Source: Gammaproteobacteria bacterium (GTDB taxonomy: Bacteria > Pseudomonadota > Gammaproteobacteria > CAIRSR01). Taken from it: a DNA stretch of 64,000 nt. The DNA is taken from contig CAUYTY010000011.1 of the NCBI GenBank assembly GCA_963575655.1, positions 1-64,000 on the forward strand, given 5' to 3'. The translations under genes were made by a program, and so were the position numbers. Shown here in pieces: positions 9,305-18,652 of the stretch. Below the pieces are notes generated by a model that saw only the letters and a list, made by a program, of their open reading frames with translations, was not told the origin of the DNA and searched no databases. Each line of letters begins with the position of its first letter. Position 1 is the stretch's first letter.

Positions 9305-10522
9305 TTGAATTTTCCTGTCTCACATTTACCCCCGCTGAGTCTCTATGTGCATGTACCGTGGTGTGTGCGCAAATGTCCCTATTGTGATTTCAATTCCCAC
9401 GCCCTCGATAGTAGTACCCCGCCTTATTTCTTGCGTCAGGAGATACTTCCAGAGACGGCCTATCTAGAGGCGTTGGTGACGGACCTGAAACAAGAATTGC
9501 CGTACATCCGGGGGCGGCAAGTTTCGAGCATCTTCATCGGCGGAGGTACACCGAGTCTTATCTCTCCAAGGGGAATCGAACGACTGCTGACCGATATACA
9601 CAGCCATCTGTCGATCGCGGCCAATGCCGAAATAACCCTAGAGGCTAATCCTGGTACGGTGGATGCGATGCGTTTTTCAGGTTTCAAGGTGGCTGGTATT
9701 AATCGAATCTCGCTGGGTATCCAGAGTTTCGATGACGGTTGTCTGGCGCGTCTTGGTCGTATCCATGATGGCGCTGAGGCCCGGGTTGCTTTTGAGAGGG
9801 CACGCCAAGCAGGCTTTGATAATATCAATCTCGATTTGATGTTTGGCCTCCCAGACCAAACGCTGGAAGGGATTCAAGTCGATCTTTCTACTGCTTTTTC
9901 TCTCGGACCTGAGCATATCTCTTATTACCAACTCACCCTGGAACCTCATACCGCTTTCTACCACAATCCGCCACCATTGCCCGATGATGATGTCCGCTGG
10001 ACCATGCAAGAAGAAGGGCTGACATTGCTAGATGCAGCGGGTTATACCCAATACGAGATCTCAGCCTACGCCCAACCGGGCCGACGTTGTCGTCACAATC
10101 TTAATTATTGGGAATTTGGGGATTATCTAGGTATTGGCGCGGGTGCCCATGGAAAAATTACGGGCGAGGATGGTATCAGTCGTCGCTGGAAGTTGCGCAA
10201 CCCACGCAACTACCTGGCAGGAATACAAAACCATCCAACAATTAGTAACCAACATGTAGATGGCAATGAATTGGTAACCACTGCCGACTTACCCGTGGAG
10301 TTTATGCTCAATGTGTTGCGGCTAATAGAGGGAGTTCCAACGCCATTTTATACTCAGCGTACTGGGCTGGCGCTAGCCAGTATCGAGGAAAAACTCACCA
10401 TAGCTCGCGCCTGGGGTTGGTTGGAAGAACAGAAAGATCGGTTAATACCGACAGCGAGGGGGCGACGTTTTCTAAACGATCTTCTGGAACTCTTTTTACC
10501 AAACAATAATAATGAATCATAG
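9305..10522 (+). CDS. hemW: Heme chaperone HemW (formerly radical SAM coproporphyrinogen oxidase-like)
   Basis: A 405-residue radical SAM protein with SLYVHVPWCVRKCPYCDFNSH near the N-terminus (Cys20, Cys24, Cys27), followed by FIGGGTPSL, LEANPGT, NRISLGIQSF and a C-terminal HemN-like domain. HemW proteins bind haem and help its insertion into targets. They lack the authentic HemN residues, and the length here fits HemW. A TTG start at 9305 is chosen because AGAAGAAA precedes it and no ATG fits before the essential HVPWC segment. It is closely linked to rimO. Confidence 0.9.
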   Translation: MNFPVSHLPPLSLYVHVPWCVRKCPYCDFNSHALDSSTPPYFLRQEILPETAYLEALVTDLKQELPYIRGRQVSSIFIGGGTPSLISPRGIERLLTDIHSHLSIAANAEITLEANPGTVDAMRFSGFKVAGINRISLGIQSFDDGCLARLGRIHDGAEARVAFERARQAGFDNINLDLMFGLPDQTLEGIQVDLSTAFSLGPEHISYYQLTLEPHTAFYHNPPPLPDDDVRWTMQEEGLTLLDAAGYTQYEISAYAQPGRRCRHNLNYWEFGDYLGIGAGAHGKITGEDGISRRWKLRNPRNYLAGIQNHPTISNQHVDGNELVTTADLPVEFMLNVLRLIEGVPTPFYTQRTGLALASIEEKLTIARAWGWLEEQKDRLIPTARGRRFLNDLLELFLPNNNNES

Positions 10523-10534
10523 CGAATTTTAATA

Positions 10535-10553
10535 AACCCAAGTTGCCACCTAT
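10535..10553 (+). repeat. Isolated terminal repeat of MITE family 1
   Basis: AACCCAAGTTGCCACCTAT, followed by AACCCAT, lies 13 bases after the hemW stop. It matches the ends of the complete elements at 10692-10860 and 15571-15722. Confidence 0.7.
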
Positions 10554-10691
10554 AACCCATTCAACCTGTTAGGCCGTCAGTCGAGCAAAACAGACCTCGA
10601 AAGTCCCACCGTTATGGTTTGGTATTGTCTTTGTCTCTCACCTTGACTTCCCTTTAGTGGTAAAGCATGGGACACTGGGCGTTGGTAACTT

Positions 10692-10860
10692 AGCTCAAGT
10701 TGCTACCCATAACCCGTTACATCATCCGCTCGGCAGGGATTGCCAGAATCCAATACACTGGGACGTGAGTCACTGACCAAGCCATCCATGGCATCTGGAT
10801 TCCGGTATTCCCTGCCGGAATGACGATTGGATTGAGCGATAGGTAGCAACTTGAGTTATA
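10692..10860. mobile_element. MITE-like element, family 1
   Basis: Left end AGCTCAAGTTGCTACCCATAA pairs with right end ATAGGTAGCAACTTGAGTT. The interior contains a second dyad built on CGGCAGGGATT and CCCTGCCGGAATG. It has no ORF and sits 55 bases before the aminotransferase start. Confidence 0.75.
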
Positions 10861-10914
10861 CCTTCCTAAAACATAACCGATCACCCCCCAATGAAAGGGG
10901 GTAAAGATAAGCCT

Positions 10915-12102
10915 ATGTCTAACAGCACACAACCAATATTTCCAACCTGGCCAAGTTACACGGACGCAGAGATCGAGGCCACCGTTAATGTTTTACGGTC
11001 TGGTCGAGTTAATTATTGGACGGGGAAAATTGCTCGATCGTTCGAACGCGAATTCGCCGAATATACGGGGGTTGCGAACGCAATAGCGGTTTGCAACGGT
11101 TCTGTGGCGTTGGGCGCAGCGCTTCGGGCGATGGGAATTGGTCAGCGCGATGAGGTGATTGTCACCCCACGTACCTTTGTGGCATCGGCCAGCGAGATAG
11201 TGCTGGCAGGTGCGGTACCCGTATTTGCTGACGTAGACTCCGACTCGCAAAATATTACGCCTGCAACGATTGAGCCTCTTATTACCTCGCGGACTCGCGC
11301 TATTTTGGCGGTGCATCTAGCGGGATGGCCGTGCCCAATGCCAGAGATTATGAAGCTGGCGACACAGTATGGTTTAGGGGTTATTGAGGATTGTGCGCAG
11401 TCTCATGGCGCGGCAATTGATGGTCGTAAGGTTGGTTCGTGGGGTAACGTTAATGCGTTTTCCTTCTGCCAAGACAAAATCATTACCACCGGGGGCGAAG
11501 GTGGAATGATTACTACGGACAATTCTGGGCTGTGGCAGACTCTTTGGTCGATGAAGGATCATGGCAAGAATTACGAGATCTCTAATGCTCCCAGTAATGG
11601 GGTGCGCTTTAAATGGATGACCCATAGCTTTGGGACAAATTGGCGGCTTACCGAAATGCAGGCAGCGATTGGACGGCTTCAGCTTAAGATGCTCGATGAT
11701 TGGCTACAGTTGCGGCGCAGAAACGCCCATGCGTTACTCGCGCAATTGGAGGGAGAACCAGCGCTGCGTATTCCACGTCCGGCGGCGGGCATTGAACACG
11801 CTTATTACAAGTGCTACGTATTTGTGCGGCCCGAGATGTTGAAGAGTGATTGGAATCGCGATCGCATTCTCGATGAATTGGTCGCGCATGGTATTCCCTG
11901 TGGAAGTGGGGCTTGCCCTGAGGTTTATCGGGAGGCTGCCTTTGCGAAACATCCCTCTCGCCCCCAGAATCCTCTACCGATTGTGCAAATGCTCGGTGAG
12001 ACCAGCATGATGTTTCCAGTGCATCCGACGCTCACCCTGAAGCACATGGAAATGATTGGCGATATGGTAAAGTCGATATTGGCGCAGGCTACGAAGGTCT
12101 AG
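10915..12102 (+). CDS. DegT/DnrJ/EryC1/StrS-family PLP aminotransferase
   Basis: A 395-residue fold-type I aminotransferase. It has the substrate/PLP segment GSVALGAALRAMG, the DVDSDSQNI region, IEDCAQSHGA, and the Schiff-base lysine in SFCQDKIITTGGEGG (about residue 190), followed by NWRLTEMQAAIGR. Such enzymes aminate nucleotide-linked keto-sugars used in surface polysaccharides and glycans. No sugar-pathway neighbour is visible, so the substrate is unknown. A start at 10891 is also possible. I prefer 10915 because the first eight residues of the longer form look non-native. The gene is flanked on both sides by MITE-type repeats, which is unusual for a core gene. Confidence 0.88.
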   Translation: MSNSTQPIFPTWPSYTDAEIEATVNVLRSGRVNYWTGKIARSFEREFAEYTGVANAIAVCNGSVALGAALRAMGIGQRDEVIVTPRTFVASASEIVLAGAVPVFADVDSDSQNITPATIEPLITSRTRAILAVHLAGWPCPMPEIMKLATQYGLGVIEDCAQSHGAAIDGRKVGSWGNVNAFSFCQDKIITTGGEGGMITTDNSGLWQTLWSMKDHGKNYEISNAPSNGVRFKWMTHSFGTNWRLTEMQAAIGRLQLKMLDDWLQLRRRNAHALLAQLEGEPALRIPRPAAGIEHAYYKCYVFVRPEMLKSDWNRDRILDELVAHGIPCGSGACPEVYREAAFAKHPSRPQNPLPIVQMLGETSMMFPVHPTLTLKHMEMIGDMVKSILAQATKV

Positions 12103-12156
12103 TTATTGCGTTTGGTTGAATTCGGAATTTGGTGAATTCTAACCAACCCCAGTGGC

Positions 12157-12229
12157 TAGCTACCGCTCAATTCAATCGTCATTCCGGCAATCTCCGCCGG
12201 AATGACGGATCGGTGGTGGCTTGAGTTAG
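12157..12229. repeat. Degenerate MITE family 1 fragment
   Basis: It starts GCTACCGCTCAATT, contains the internal CATTCCGGCAATCTCCGCCGGAATG hairpin (given split: CATTCCGG with CCGGAATG) and ends GGCTTGAGTTAG. It lies between the aminotransferase stop and the argB stop and could act as a convergent terminator. Confidence 0.5.
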
Positions 12230-12237
12230 GTAATCGA

Positions 12238-13433
<1,196 letters not shown>

Positions 13434-13685
13434 TTAGTCCAGGGCGCAGGAAGGGCACGAACCAGTGCCACAAACGGGGGGGGCACTCTCCTCGCTGCGA
13501 GAGCTACCTCTGGATTCGGGTCGATTCCAACCGCCCCCCTTAAAGACGATGCCAGTGGCCGAGATGAGTTTCTTGAGTGTCGGCTGCTGGCACTCGGGGC
13601 AGAGGGTGAGTGGGGCATCGGTTATTTTCTGCACCGCCTCGAAGCGGTGGTTACAAGCGTTGCAGGAATAATCGTAGGTGGGCAT
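13434..13685 (-). CDS. FmdB-family zinc ribbon protein
   Basis: An 83-residue protein starting MPTYDYSCNACNHRFEAVQK, with a second CPEC pair about 24 residues later, which makes a four-Cys zinc ribbon. LISATGIVFKGGGW follows, and the tail contains CGTGSCPSC. This matches the FmdB/regulatory zinc-ribbon family (CxxC...CxxC). The extra C-terminal CPSC is common in family members. The function is unknown; roles as small regulators have been proposed. Its start is well supported by the family N-terminus. Confidence 0.85.
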   Translation of the reverse strand: MPTYDYSCNACNHRFEAVQKITDAPLTLCPECQQPTLKKLISATGIVFKGGGWNRPESRGSSRSEESAPPVCGTGSCPSCALD

Positions 13686-13939
13686 GGTGGAAAATCTCCA
13701 TTACTCCCGCAGTCGTGTGCGGGTTTTGGGAAGGCTCAACAAAAGTTTGGTAAAGAGCTGTTAAGAATTCTACGAATGAACATCTAAGCCTTTCAGATCT
13801 GCGACCTTTTCCGACGGGGGGAGGGACCTGCAGAGGAAGCTAACTGGTTACATTCGTAAGAGTTCCGTAAGATTGAGGGTAGTGGCTGAGATTTTCAAGG
13901 GCTGTCAATTTCGACGGTAAATGTACCGCTGTAGGTTCT

Positions 13940-14737
13940 CTAGTATAAAACCGAATATTTGTGTCGTCTTGGCTCTTCGATGGCTAGATGCTCTACTAGG
14001 GTGGACAGAACCGTATCTCGGTGGGTGATGAAGGGTAGGTGACCGGTGCCGGGTAGGCACTCGATCCGCCAGTCTGGTCGGAGTCGGGCGAGGTCTGTGG
14101 CCACTGCGGCGGGTACCAGCGTATCCCGTTCTCCCAACAGTACTAGGGTCGGACAGGTGATGGTCGATAAGCGTGGACGCAAATCAGTCTCTTCCAACAC
14201 TGACAGTCCCATGGCCAAGGCGCTGGGGTCAGGGGGGAGGGCGAGCATGGTGGCCCGCAGCTGGCGCACCGTTTGGCTCGCAACTGTCCGGGTCTGGAGG
14301 GCTAGGAAGCGTAACAGTGTGGCACGCCAGTCCTCTCTCAGCCCGCGACCAAAGTCGGTCAGTAGTTCGTGGGCAACCGCTGCAGGCCAGTCAGGCCCGC
14401 GTACGAAACGTGGTGATGCTCCTACTGCTACCAGCGTCCGAACCTCCTCTGGGTATTGTGCCGCAGCAGCAATGGCTACCATCCCCCCTAATGACCAGCC
14501 CATCCAGGCTGACCCTGACGGTACCACTTTCCGCACGGCTGCCGCGAGATTATCCACGTTGAGAGGCTCAGTGGGGGAGGGGCTGTGTCCGTGACCGGGC
14601 AGATCCACTACGTGGATGCGTTGCCCGTACTCTGCCAGGGTTGTGGCCAGATCATCCCAGATTCCACCGTGAAAACCCCAGCCATGCAGAAGTACGAGGT
14701 CGGGACCCACACCAAAGGAGCGAACGAATAAGGACAT
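13940..14737 (-). CDS. bioH: Pimeloyl-ACP methyl ester esterase BioH
   Basis: A 265-residue alpha/beta hydrolase. It has the oxyanion-region LLHGWGFHGGIW, the nucleophile elbow GWSLGG, an acid in GERDTLVP and the catalytic His in PGTGHLPF. These features, particularly LLHGWG with GWSLGG, match BioH, which removes the methyl ester from pimeloyl-ACP in biotin synthesis. A longer frame reaches 14797, but the family N-terminus MSLFVRSFG begins at 14737. No other bio genes are present. A generic alpha/beta hydrolase is the alternative. Confidence 0.8.
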   Translation of the reverse strand: MSLFVRSFGVGPDLVLLHGWGFHGGIWDDLATTLAEYGQRIHVVDLPGHGHSPSPTEPLNVDNLAAAVRKVVPSGSAWMGWSLGGMVAIAAAAQYPEEVRTLVAVGASPRFVRGPDWPAAVAHELLTDFGRGLREDWRATLLRFLALQTRTVASQTVRQLRATMLALPPDPSALAMGLSVLEETDLRPRLSTITCPTLVLLGERDTLVPAAVATDLARLRPDWRIECLPGTGHLPFITHRDTVLSTLVEHLAIEEPRRHKYSVLY

Positions 14738-14982
14738 GGTGGCACGGTAATGGTTGAGTGGTAGGGTGAGAGGCCGGGCTCTTGGTCCTAACCTCACCAG
14801 GATCGAGAGTGGGATTGTGCCCCGAAGTCGTCTCGGTTAGCCGCTAAAAATAACATAACGTTGGACATCATGCGGTATCCACGGCATTTTGTGTGAAGCA
14901 GATTGAATTTGTTTTGGTAGATTATTTTCTGTTAGCATCTTCCCGTTTGATGGGTTCTACTAAATTCCGAGAAGGTTCTTTC

Positions 14983-15486
14983 ATGAGTTATCGTTATGCC
15001 ACCACTCTGGCGGTGCTACTACTTGTTACCGTAACCACGTCGTTTTCGGAATCGGTGGCTCCTTCCCACAACGGTATCTCCCTACCTGTTGACTATAGAG
15101 ACTGGCGAATTATTACCGTGTTACACCGTACCGATAATAATAACCTACGGGTTGTCGTTGGTAACGATATAGCTATTAACGCAGTGCGTCAGGGAAAAAC
15201 TCAACCCTGGCCAAATGGGGCGATTCTGGGAAAGCTTGCATGGCGGACTAAAATCCGCGCTAACTGGGGAAATGCTGTGATCCCAGATAAGTTCCAGGAG
15301 GTCGGTTTTATGATTAAGGATACTGAGAAGTTTGCTACGACCGGCGGATGGGGCTTTGCACAGTGGATGGGTAAAACGCAGAAACCCTATGGAGATGACG
15401 CGAACTTTGTCCAGGAATGTTTTGGTTGTCACACCTTGGCCAAGGAAAGCGATTATGTTTTTGTCGAACCGGCATCTCTGCCATAG
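14983..15486 (+). CDS. Cytochrome P460-family c-type haem protein
   Basis: A 167-residue exported protein. A signal peptide (hydrophobic residues 6-19, then SFSES) is followed by DYRDWRIITVLHRTDNNNLRVVVGN (split motif), WPNGAILGKLAW, a GGWGFAQWMG segment and the haem attachment site CFGCH at residues 146-150 near the C-terminus. This layout is the cytochrome P460/cytochrome c'-beta family, which oxidises hydroxylamine or binds nitric oxide in the periplasm. ATG 14983 is chosen because GAAGG lies just upstream and the signal peptide then starts correctly. Downstream, after a MITE-like element, lies a YeeE/YedE permease. Confidence 0.85.
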   Translation: MSYRYATTLAVLLLVTVTTSFSESVAPSHNGISLPVDYRDWRIITVLHRTDNNNLRVVVGNDIAINAVRQGKTQPWPNGAILGKLAWRTKIRANWGNAVIPDKFQEVGFMIKDTEKFATTGGWGFAQWMGKTQKPYGDDANFVQECFGCHTLAKESDYVFVEPASLP

Positions 15487-15570
15487 TAATTAGGACAAAT
15501 ACCTAGTCCGTAGCTGTAGACTTCCAATCGAGATGGTAATGTGAAACAGCATAGATTTACCGGAGAATAT

Positions 15571-15722
15571 TTTAACCCAAGTTGCCACCTACTTGCCCCC
15601 TCCCCAGCCCCCCGTAAACGGGGAGGGAGTAGGCCGCAGACCTCCCCCCGTCTACGGGGGGATTGAGGGGGGACGATTGGATGCGATCCCGAATTTTGAA
15701 TAGGTGGCAACTTGGGTTATTT
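15571..15722. mobile_element. MITE-like element, family 1
   Basis: The left end TTAACCCAAGTTGCCACCTA and the right end TAGGTGGCAACTTGGGTTA are exact inverted repeats over about 19 bases. The interior carries GC-rich palindromes built on CCCCGTAAACGGGG and CCCCCGTCTACGGGGG. It has no ORF and sits between the P460 and permease genes. Confidence 0.85.
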
Positions 15723-15782
15723 TATGTGTCTTGTGAATCTCGAGTTAATTGCTTCTTTACGTTCGAAAGGGGTTATGCTGCA

Positions 15783-17159
15783 ATGACCGTGATACCATTT
15801 AAGAATTTTATTACCAAACAATGGCCGTTTTGGTTGGGCGGGCTTTTTGTGGGATTGTCTGAGATTCTATATTATTATAATTATAACGACTTTATTGGGG
15901 TTACTACTGGGTTCGCCCAGATGTATGTCGTTAGCGAAAAATACATATTCCATCTGGATTGGGTGGGCAGGGTATACGATCCGGGGATCCATTGGGTCAT
16001 TCTGGGGGCAATTTTGGGCGCACGCTTGGTAGCTATTGGTGAAAAGGAATCGCGGGCGTGGGTTCAATATCATTGGTTGATGTTGCTCCTTGCCTTTGTC
16101 GGTGGCTTTCTCTTTTCTTTTGGTACCCGTCTTGCCAAGGGGTGTACAACCCACCATTTTATTGGTGGCCTCGCTTCCATGAGTATTGCGAGCTGGGTGG
16201 TGCTCTTGACCGGGATTCCTTTTGCATTTCTGGCCTTCAGAATTTCTATTTGGGCAGGGATGGGGGGATATTATCGTCACCAGGAAGTCAAAGAGATCGC
16301 CTGCCGCTACCACAATGATCCTGAACAACCGCAACCTGGATATAATCCAGACTATCGTCCTGGCAGAGATCTATTGCGCTGGTCGCTGAATCTCTTTTTT
16401 GCGATGTTTATATTGGTGCCACTCTATTTTGCGCTATTTACTAACAAGATTGAATATGGAGTCAGCGATATTGGCTGGAACAAGATATTCTTGTGGGCTG
16501 TATCAGGATTGTTGCTTGGGATTGGGATTGCGAAATGTGGTTTTGGTACGGAATGTTCGGTGATGGCGCCTGAATCGATATTGACCAAACCAGAATTCTA
16601 TCGTAGAGCAGGAGTGCCACTTGCTACCTATCGTATGTTTCGCGGCTTACTGCCACTGCAGGGATTTATGATGGCGATAGTGAGTTTTAACCTTTTCATT
16701 TTAGTATCCTGGCTGACGGGACATGGCAGAATTCCGAATGCTGCGGGAGGGACGCAAGGCCTGTATTGGGGGCATATTCTGGGTGGACCTTTATTAGCGA
16801 TGGGCGCAGTATTCATGTTGGGTTGTGAAGTTCGTACCTACGCTCGTTTAGGTCTAGGTTATGCCACTGCGCTGGCGGCATTGCCGGGATTCTATTTTGG
16901 TTATCTACCCTATACCTTCTTTAAGAAACAGATTGATACGGTAACCTTCGGGCAAGGGCTAACGAGTTTTACAACGATTCCCCGATGGGCCGCAGGTACC
17001 CTGGGGGGGACTGAAGTAATTTGGAATATTATCTATAGCCTGTTGCTGATTAGCATATTAGTCTTTTCCTTTGAAGGTGGACGTAGGTTCTTACAAACGA
17101 GCTTGGGCAATTTGCTGCGTGGCAATACCGATGATTTAATTTATCGCCCATTGATATAG
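15783..17159 (+). CDS. YeeE/YedE-family sulfur-compound permease
   Basis: A 458-residue polytopic membrane protein with about ten hydrophobic segments. It has the conserved Cys motifs of the YeeE/YedE family: GTRLAKGCTTHHFIGG in the first half, KCGFGTECSVMAPES in the middle, and MLGCEVRTYARLGLGY near the end. TsuA-type members import thiosulfate through relays of such Cys residues; other members act on related sulfur species. ATG 15783 is chosen because AAAGGGG precedes it and the longer frame enters the upstream MITE. The two family halves are fused in one chain. No TusA/YeeD partner is visible nearby. Confidence 0.85.
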   Translation: MTVIPFKNFITKQWPFWLGGLFVGLSEILYYYNYNDFIGVTTGFAQMYVVSEKYIFHLDWVGRVYDPGIHWVILGAILGARLVAIGEKESRAWVQYHWLMLLLAFVGGFLFSFGTRLAKGCTTHHFIGGLASMSIASWVVLLTGIPFAFLAFRISIWAGMGGYYRHQEVKEIACRYHNDPEQPQPGYNPDYRPGRDLLRWSLNLFFAMFILVPLYFALFTNKIEYGVSDIGWNKIFLWAVSGLLLGIGIAKCGFGTECSVMAPESILTKPEFYRRAGVPLATYRMFRGLLPLQGFMMAIVSFNLFILVSWLTGHGRIPNAAGGTQGLYWGHILGGPLLAMGAVFMLGCEVRTYARLGLGYATALAALPGFYFGYLPYTFFKKQIDTVTFGQGLTSFTTIPRWAAGTLGGTEVIWNIIYSLLLISILVFSFEGGRRFLQTSLGNLLRGNTDDLIYRPLI

Positions 17160-17304
17160 GGTTCTGGTGAAGCTGTTTAGAACACTCCGGGAGTGTGGGC
17201 ATCTTGATCGCACAAGAGCGGGCGAGACGCTCGCACTTCCAGGGGGGAGTGAACGCTCACATGCAATGCGTACTCTACTCGAACAGACAGTTACCAGAAA
17301 TTCA
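17160..17304. repeat. Short GC-rich palindromic repeat near the permease 3' end
   Basis: ACACTCCGGGAGTGT is a hairpin directly after the permease gene (about 17181-17195), followed by GCGGGCGAGACGCTCGC, a second imperfect dyad. These may terminate transcription of the permease gene, but no T-tract follows. Confidence 0.35.
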
Positions 17305-17709
17305 TTAATTATTGGGATCTATTTTTCTTAATATTGAACCAAGTCTTTCGCATAATTCAACGCCGTTGAATGGTTTTAATATGTAATCATCCACTTTGAG
17401 ACCTCGGGCTGATTCCACCATCTTCTTATCGCTGGCTGATGTAATCATCAGAAAACGCGCTAGTCTGATTCGTTCATGTTCGGAGGAACGAACCACCTCA
17501 AGTAGTTCCAGTCCATTCATCCCAGGCATATATAAATCGCACAAAATGATATCAATCTTATTTGCCAGTAATTCACGCATAGCACGCATCCCATCACAAG
17601 ACTCAATGATCCCAATTTCTGGGAATTGATGACGTAGGATTGTGCCGACTAACTGACGCATATTTTGATCATCGTCAACGACTAGGGTTTTAATAACTCT
17701 TGGGTTCAT
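17305..17709 (-). CDS. Single-domain (CheY-like) response regulator
   Basis: A 134-residue receiver domain with the acidic triad in VVDDDQ, the phospho-acceptor Asp in IILCDLYMPGMNG, Thr/Ser in MITSAS and the conserved Lys in YILKPFNG. No output domain follows, so it probably acts by protein contact, as CheY does, or in a phosphorelay. No kinase gene is adjacent. The start lies immediately next to an isolated family 1 repeat end, which could supply or disturb its promoter. Confidence 0.9.
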   Translation of the reverse strand: MNPRVIKTLVVDDDQNMRQLVGTILRHQFPEIGIIESCDGMRAMRELLANKIDIILCDLYMPGMNGLELLEVVRSSEHERIRLARFLMITSASDKKMVESARGLKVDDYILKPFNGVELCERLGSILRKIDPNN

Positions 17710-17711
17710 AT

Positions 17712-17735
17712 TATTTAACCAAAGTTGCTACCTAG
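17712..17735 (+). repeat. Isolated terminal repeat of MITE family 1
   Basis: TTTAACCAAAGTTGCTACCTA lies directly upstream of the response regulator start codon. No partner end is visible before tRNA-Ser. Confidence 0.55.
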
Positions 17736-17985
17736 CGCGTTTTTCTCCCTCAAACCCTTGAAAAGAAAAAAGCCGGATAAGGTACGCATTACGTACTCTA
17801 CACGGCTCTACTTCTGTCTAGATCAACGAACGGAAGGAACAGACTCATGGTAAGAGCGGGGATGGACGGCACCGCGCTGATGCTCCACTGTAGTGGGCGA
17901 CCAATGTGCATGGGGGGCTGACTGGGGATCGCTAGACGCCTGCGTTGCGCAAGCATTTGATGAAAAACAAACCTGATTTTAGGTG

Positions 17986-18078
17986 TGGCGGAGAGAGAGG
18001 GATTCGAACCCTCGATGGAGCTTTTAACCCCATACTCCCTTAGCAGGGGAGCGCCTTCGGCCTCTCGGCCATCTCTCC
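17986..18078 (-). tRNA. tRNA-Ser (GCT)
   Basis: The reverse complement is a class II tRNA: acceptor GGAGAGA with TCTCTCC, anticodon stem CTCCCCT, anticodon GCT, a long variable arm, the T-loop GGTTCGAATCC and an encoded CCA at 17986-17988. Its place downstream of csrA is the usual gammaproteobacterial order. Confidence 0.95.
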
Positions 18079-18192
18079 AATTCGGAACCTTTGGATACTA
18101 CTACACGCCATCTGAACATCTATCCAATTCGGTGCGCGGGACAAGACCCCAATCGCAGGTTTTTCCGAATTGGTTTATTTCTTTGATAGGGA

Positions 18193-18249
18193 GCGGCCTG
18201 TCGGTCCCTGACTCTACCTTCAATCTGTCCCTGAATCCAACAGGCCGCT
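18193..18249 (-). terminator. Possible hairpin downstream of csrA
   Basis: GCGGCCTGT pairs with ACAGGCCGC across a long internal segment that holds a second repeat (TCGGTCCCTGA and TCTGTCCCTGA). It has no T-tract, so terminator status is uncertain. Confidence 0.3.
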
Positions 18250-18298
18250 AGTCTACCAGAATGTTACGAGAACGGTAACTATTCTGAGTCAGTTCCCG

Positions 18299-18520
18299 TC
18301 AACCATCACTCTCGTGATTATCTGACGGCTGTGTCCCAGCCCGTGCCTGCGCCTCCTTCTCACGTTGGATACGCTCATAGATTTCCTCTCGGTGAACCGT
18401 GATTTCCTTCGGTGCGTTGACGCCGATCCGCACCTGATTGCCTTTGACGCCCAGTACTGTGACTGTGACATCATCGCCAATCATCAAGGTTTCCCCTACT
18501 CTCCGCGTTAAAATAAGCAT
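18299..18520 (-). CDS. csrA: Carbon storage regulator CsrA
   Basis: A 73-residue RNA-binding regulator starting [16 protein letters not shown], with [16 protein letters not shown] and [11 protein letters not shown]. It binds GGA motifs in mRNA leaders to control translation of carbon-storage, motility and biofilm genes. The start is set at 18520, where the family begins and an AAGGAG lies nine bases upstream. The track frame is longer but reads through that Shine-Dalgarno. The tail after about residue 55 is Ala/Gln/Ser-rich, as is common. It sits between lysC and tRNA-Ser, the conserved order. Confidence 0.97.
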   Translation of the reverse strand: MLILTRRVGETLMIGDDVTVTVLGVKGNQVRIGVNAPKEITVHREEIYERIQREKEAQARAGTQPSDNHESDG

Positions 18521-18652
18521 TTTCGTCTCCTTGTTAAACAAGCTCTTGGATCCGCTGCAGGGTCTCTCTTGACCCTGACGGGCTGTTTATCGGATGGCCT
18601 TGCCGGAACTGTGGAGTCCAGCCTTGTGTAAACAACTCCTGGGTTGGTCCAC

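Larger units (their letters stand above)
10523..10914. other. Gap holding MITE-like repeat ends
   Basis: There is no gene here. The gap contains one isolated repeat end at 10535-10553 and a complete inverted-repeat element at 10692-10860 (both family 1), then a short leader for the aminotransferase gene. Confidence 0.6.
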
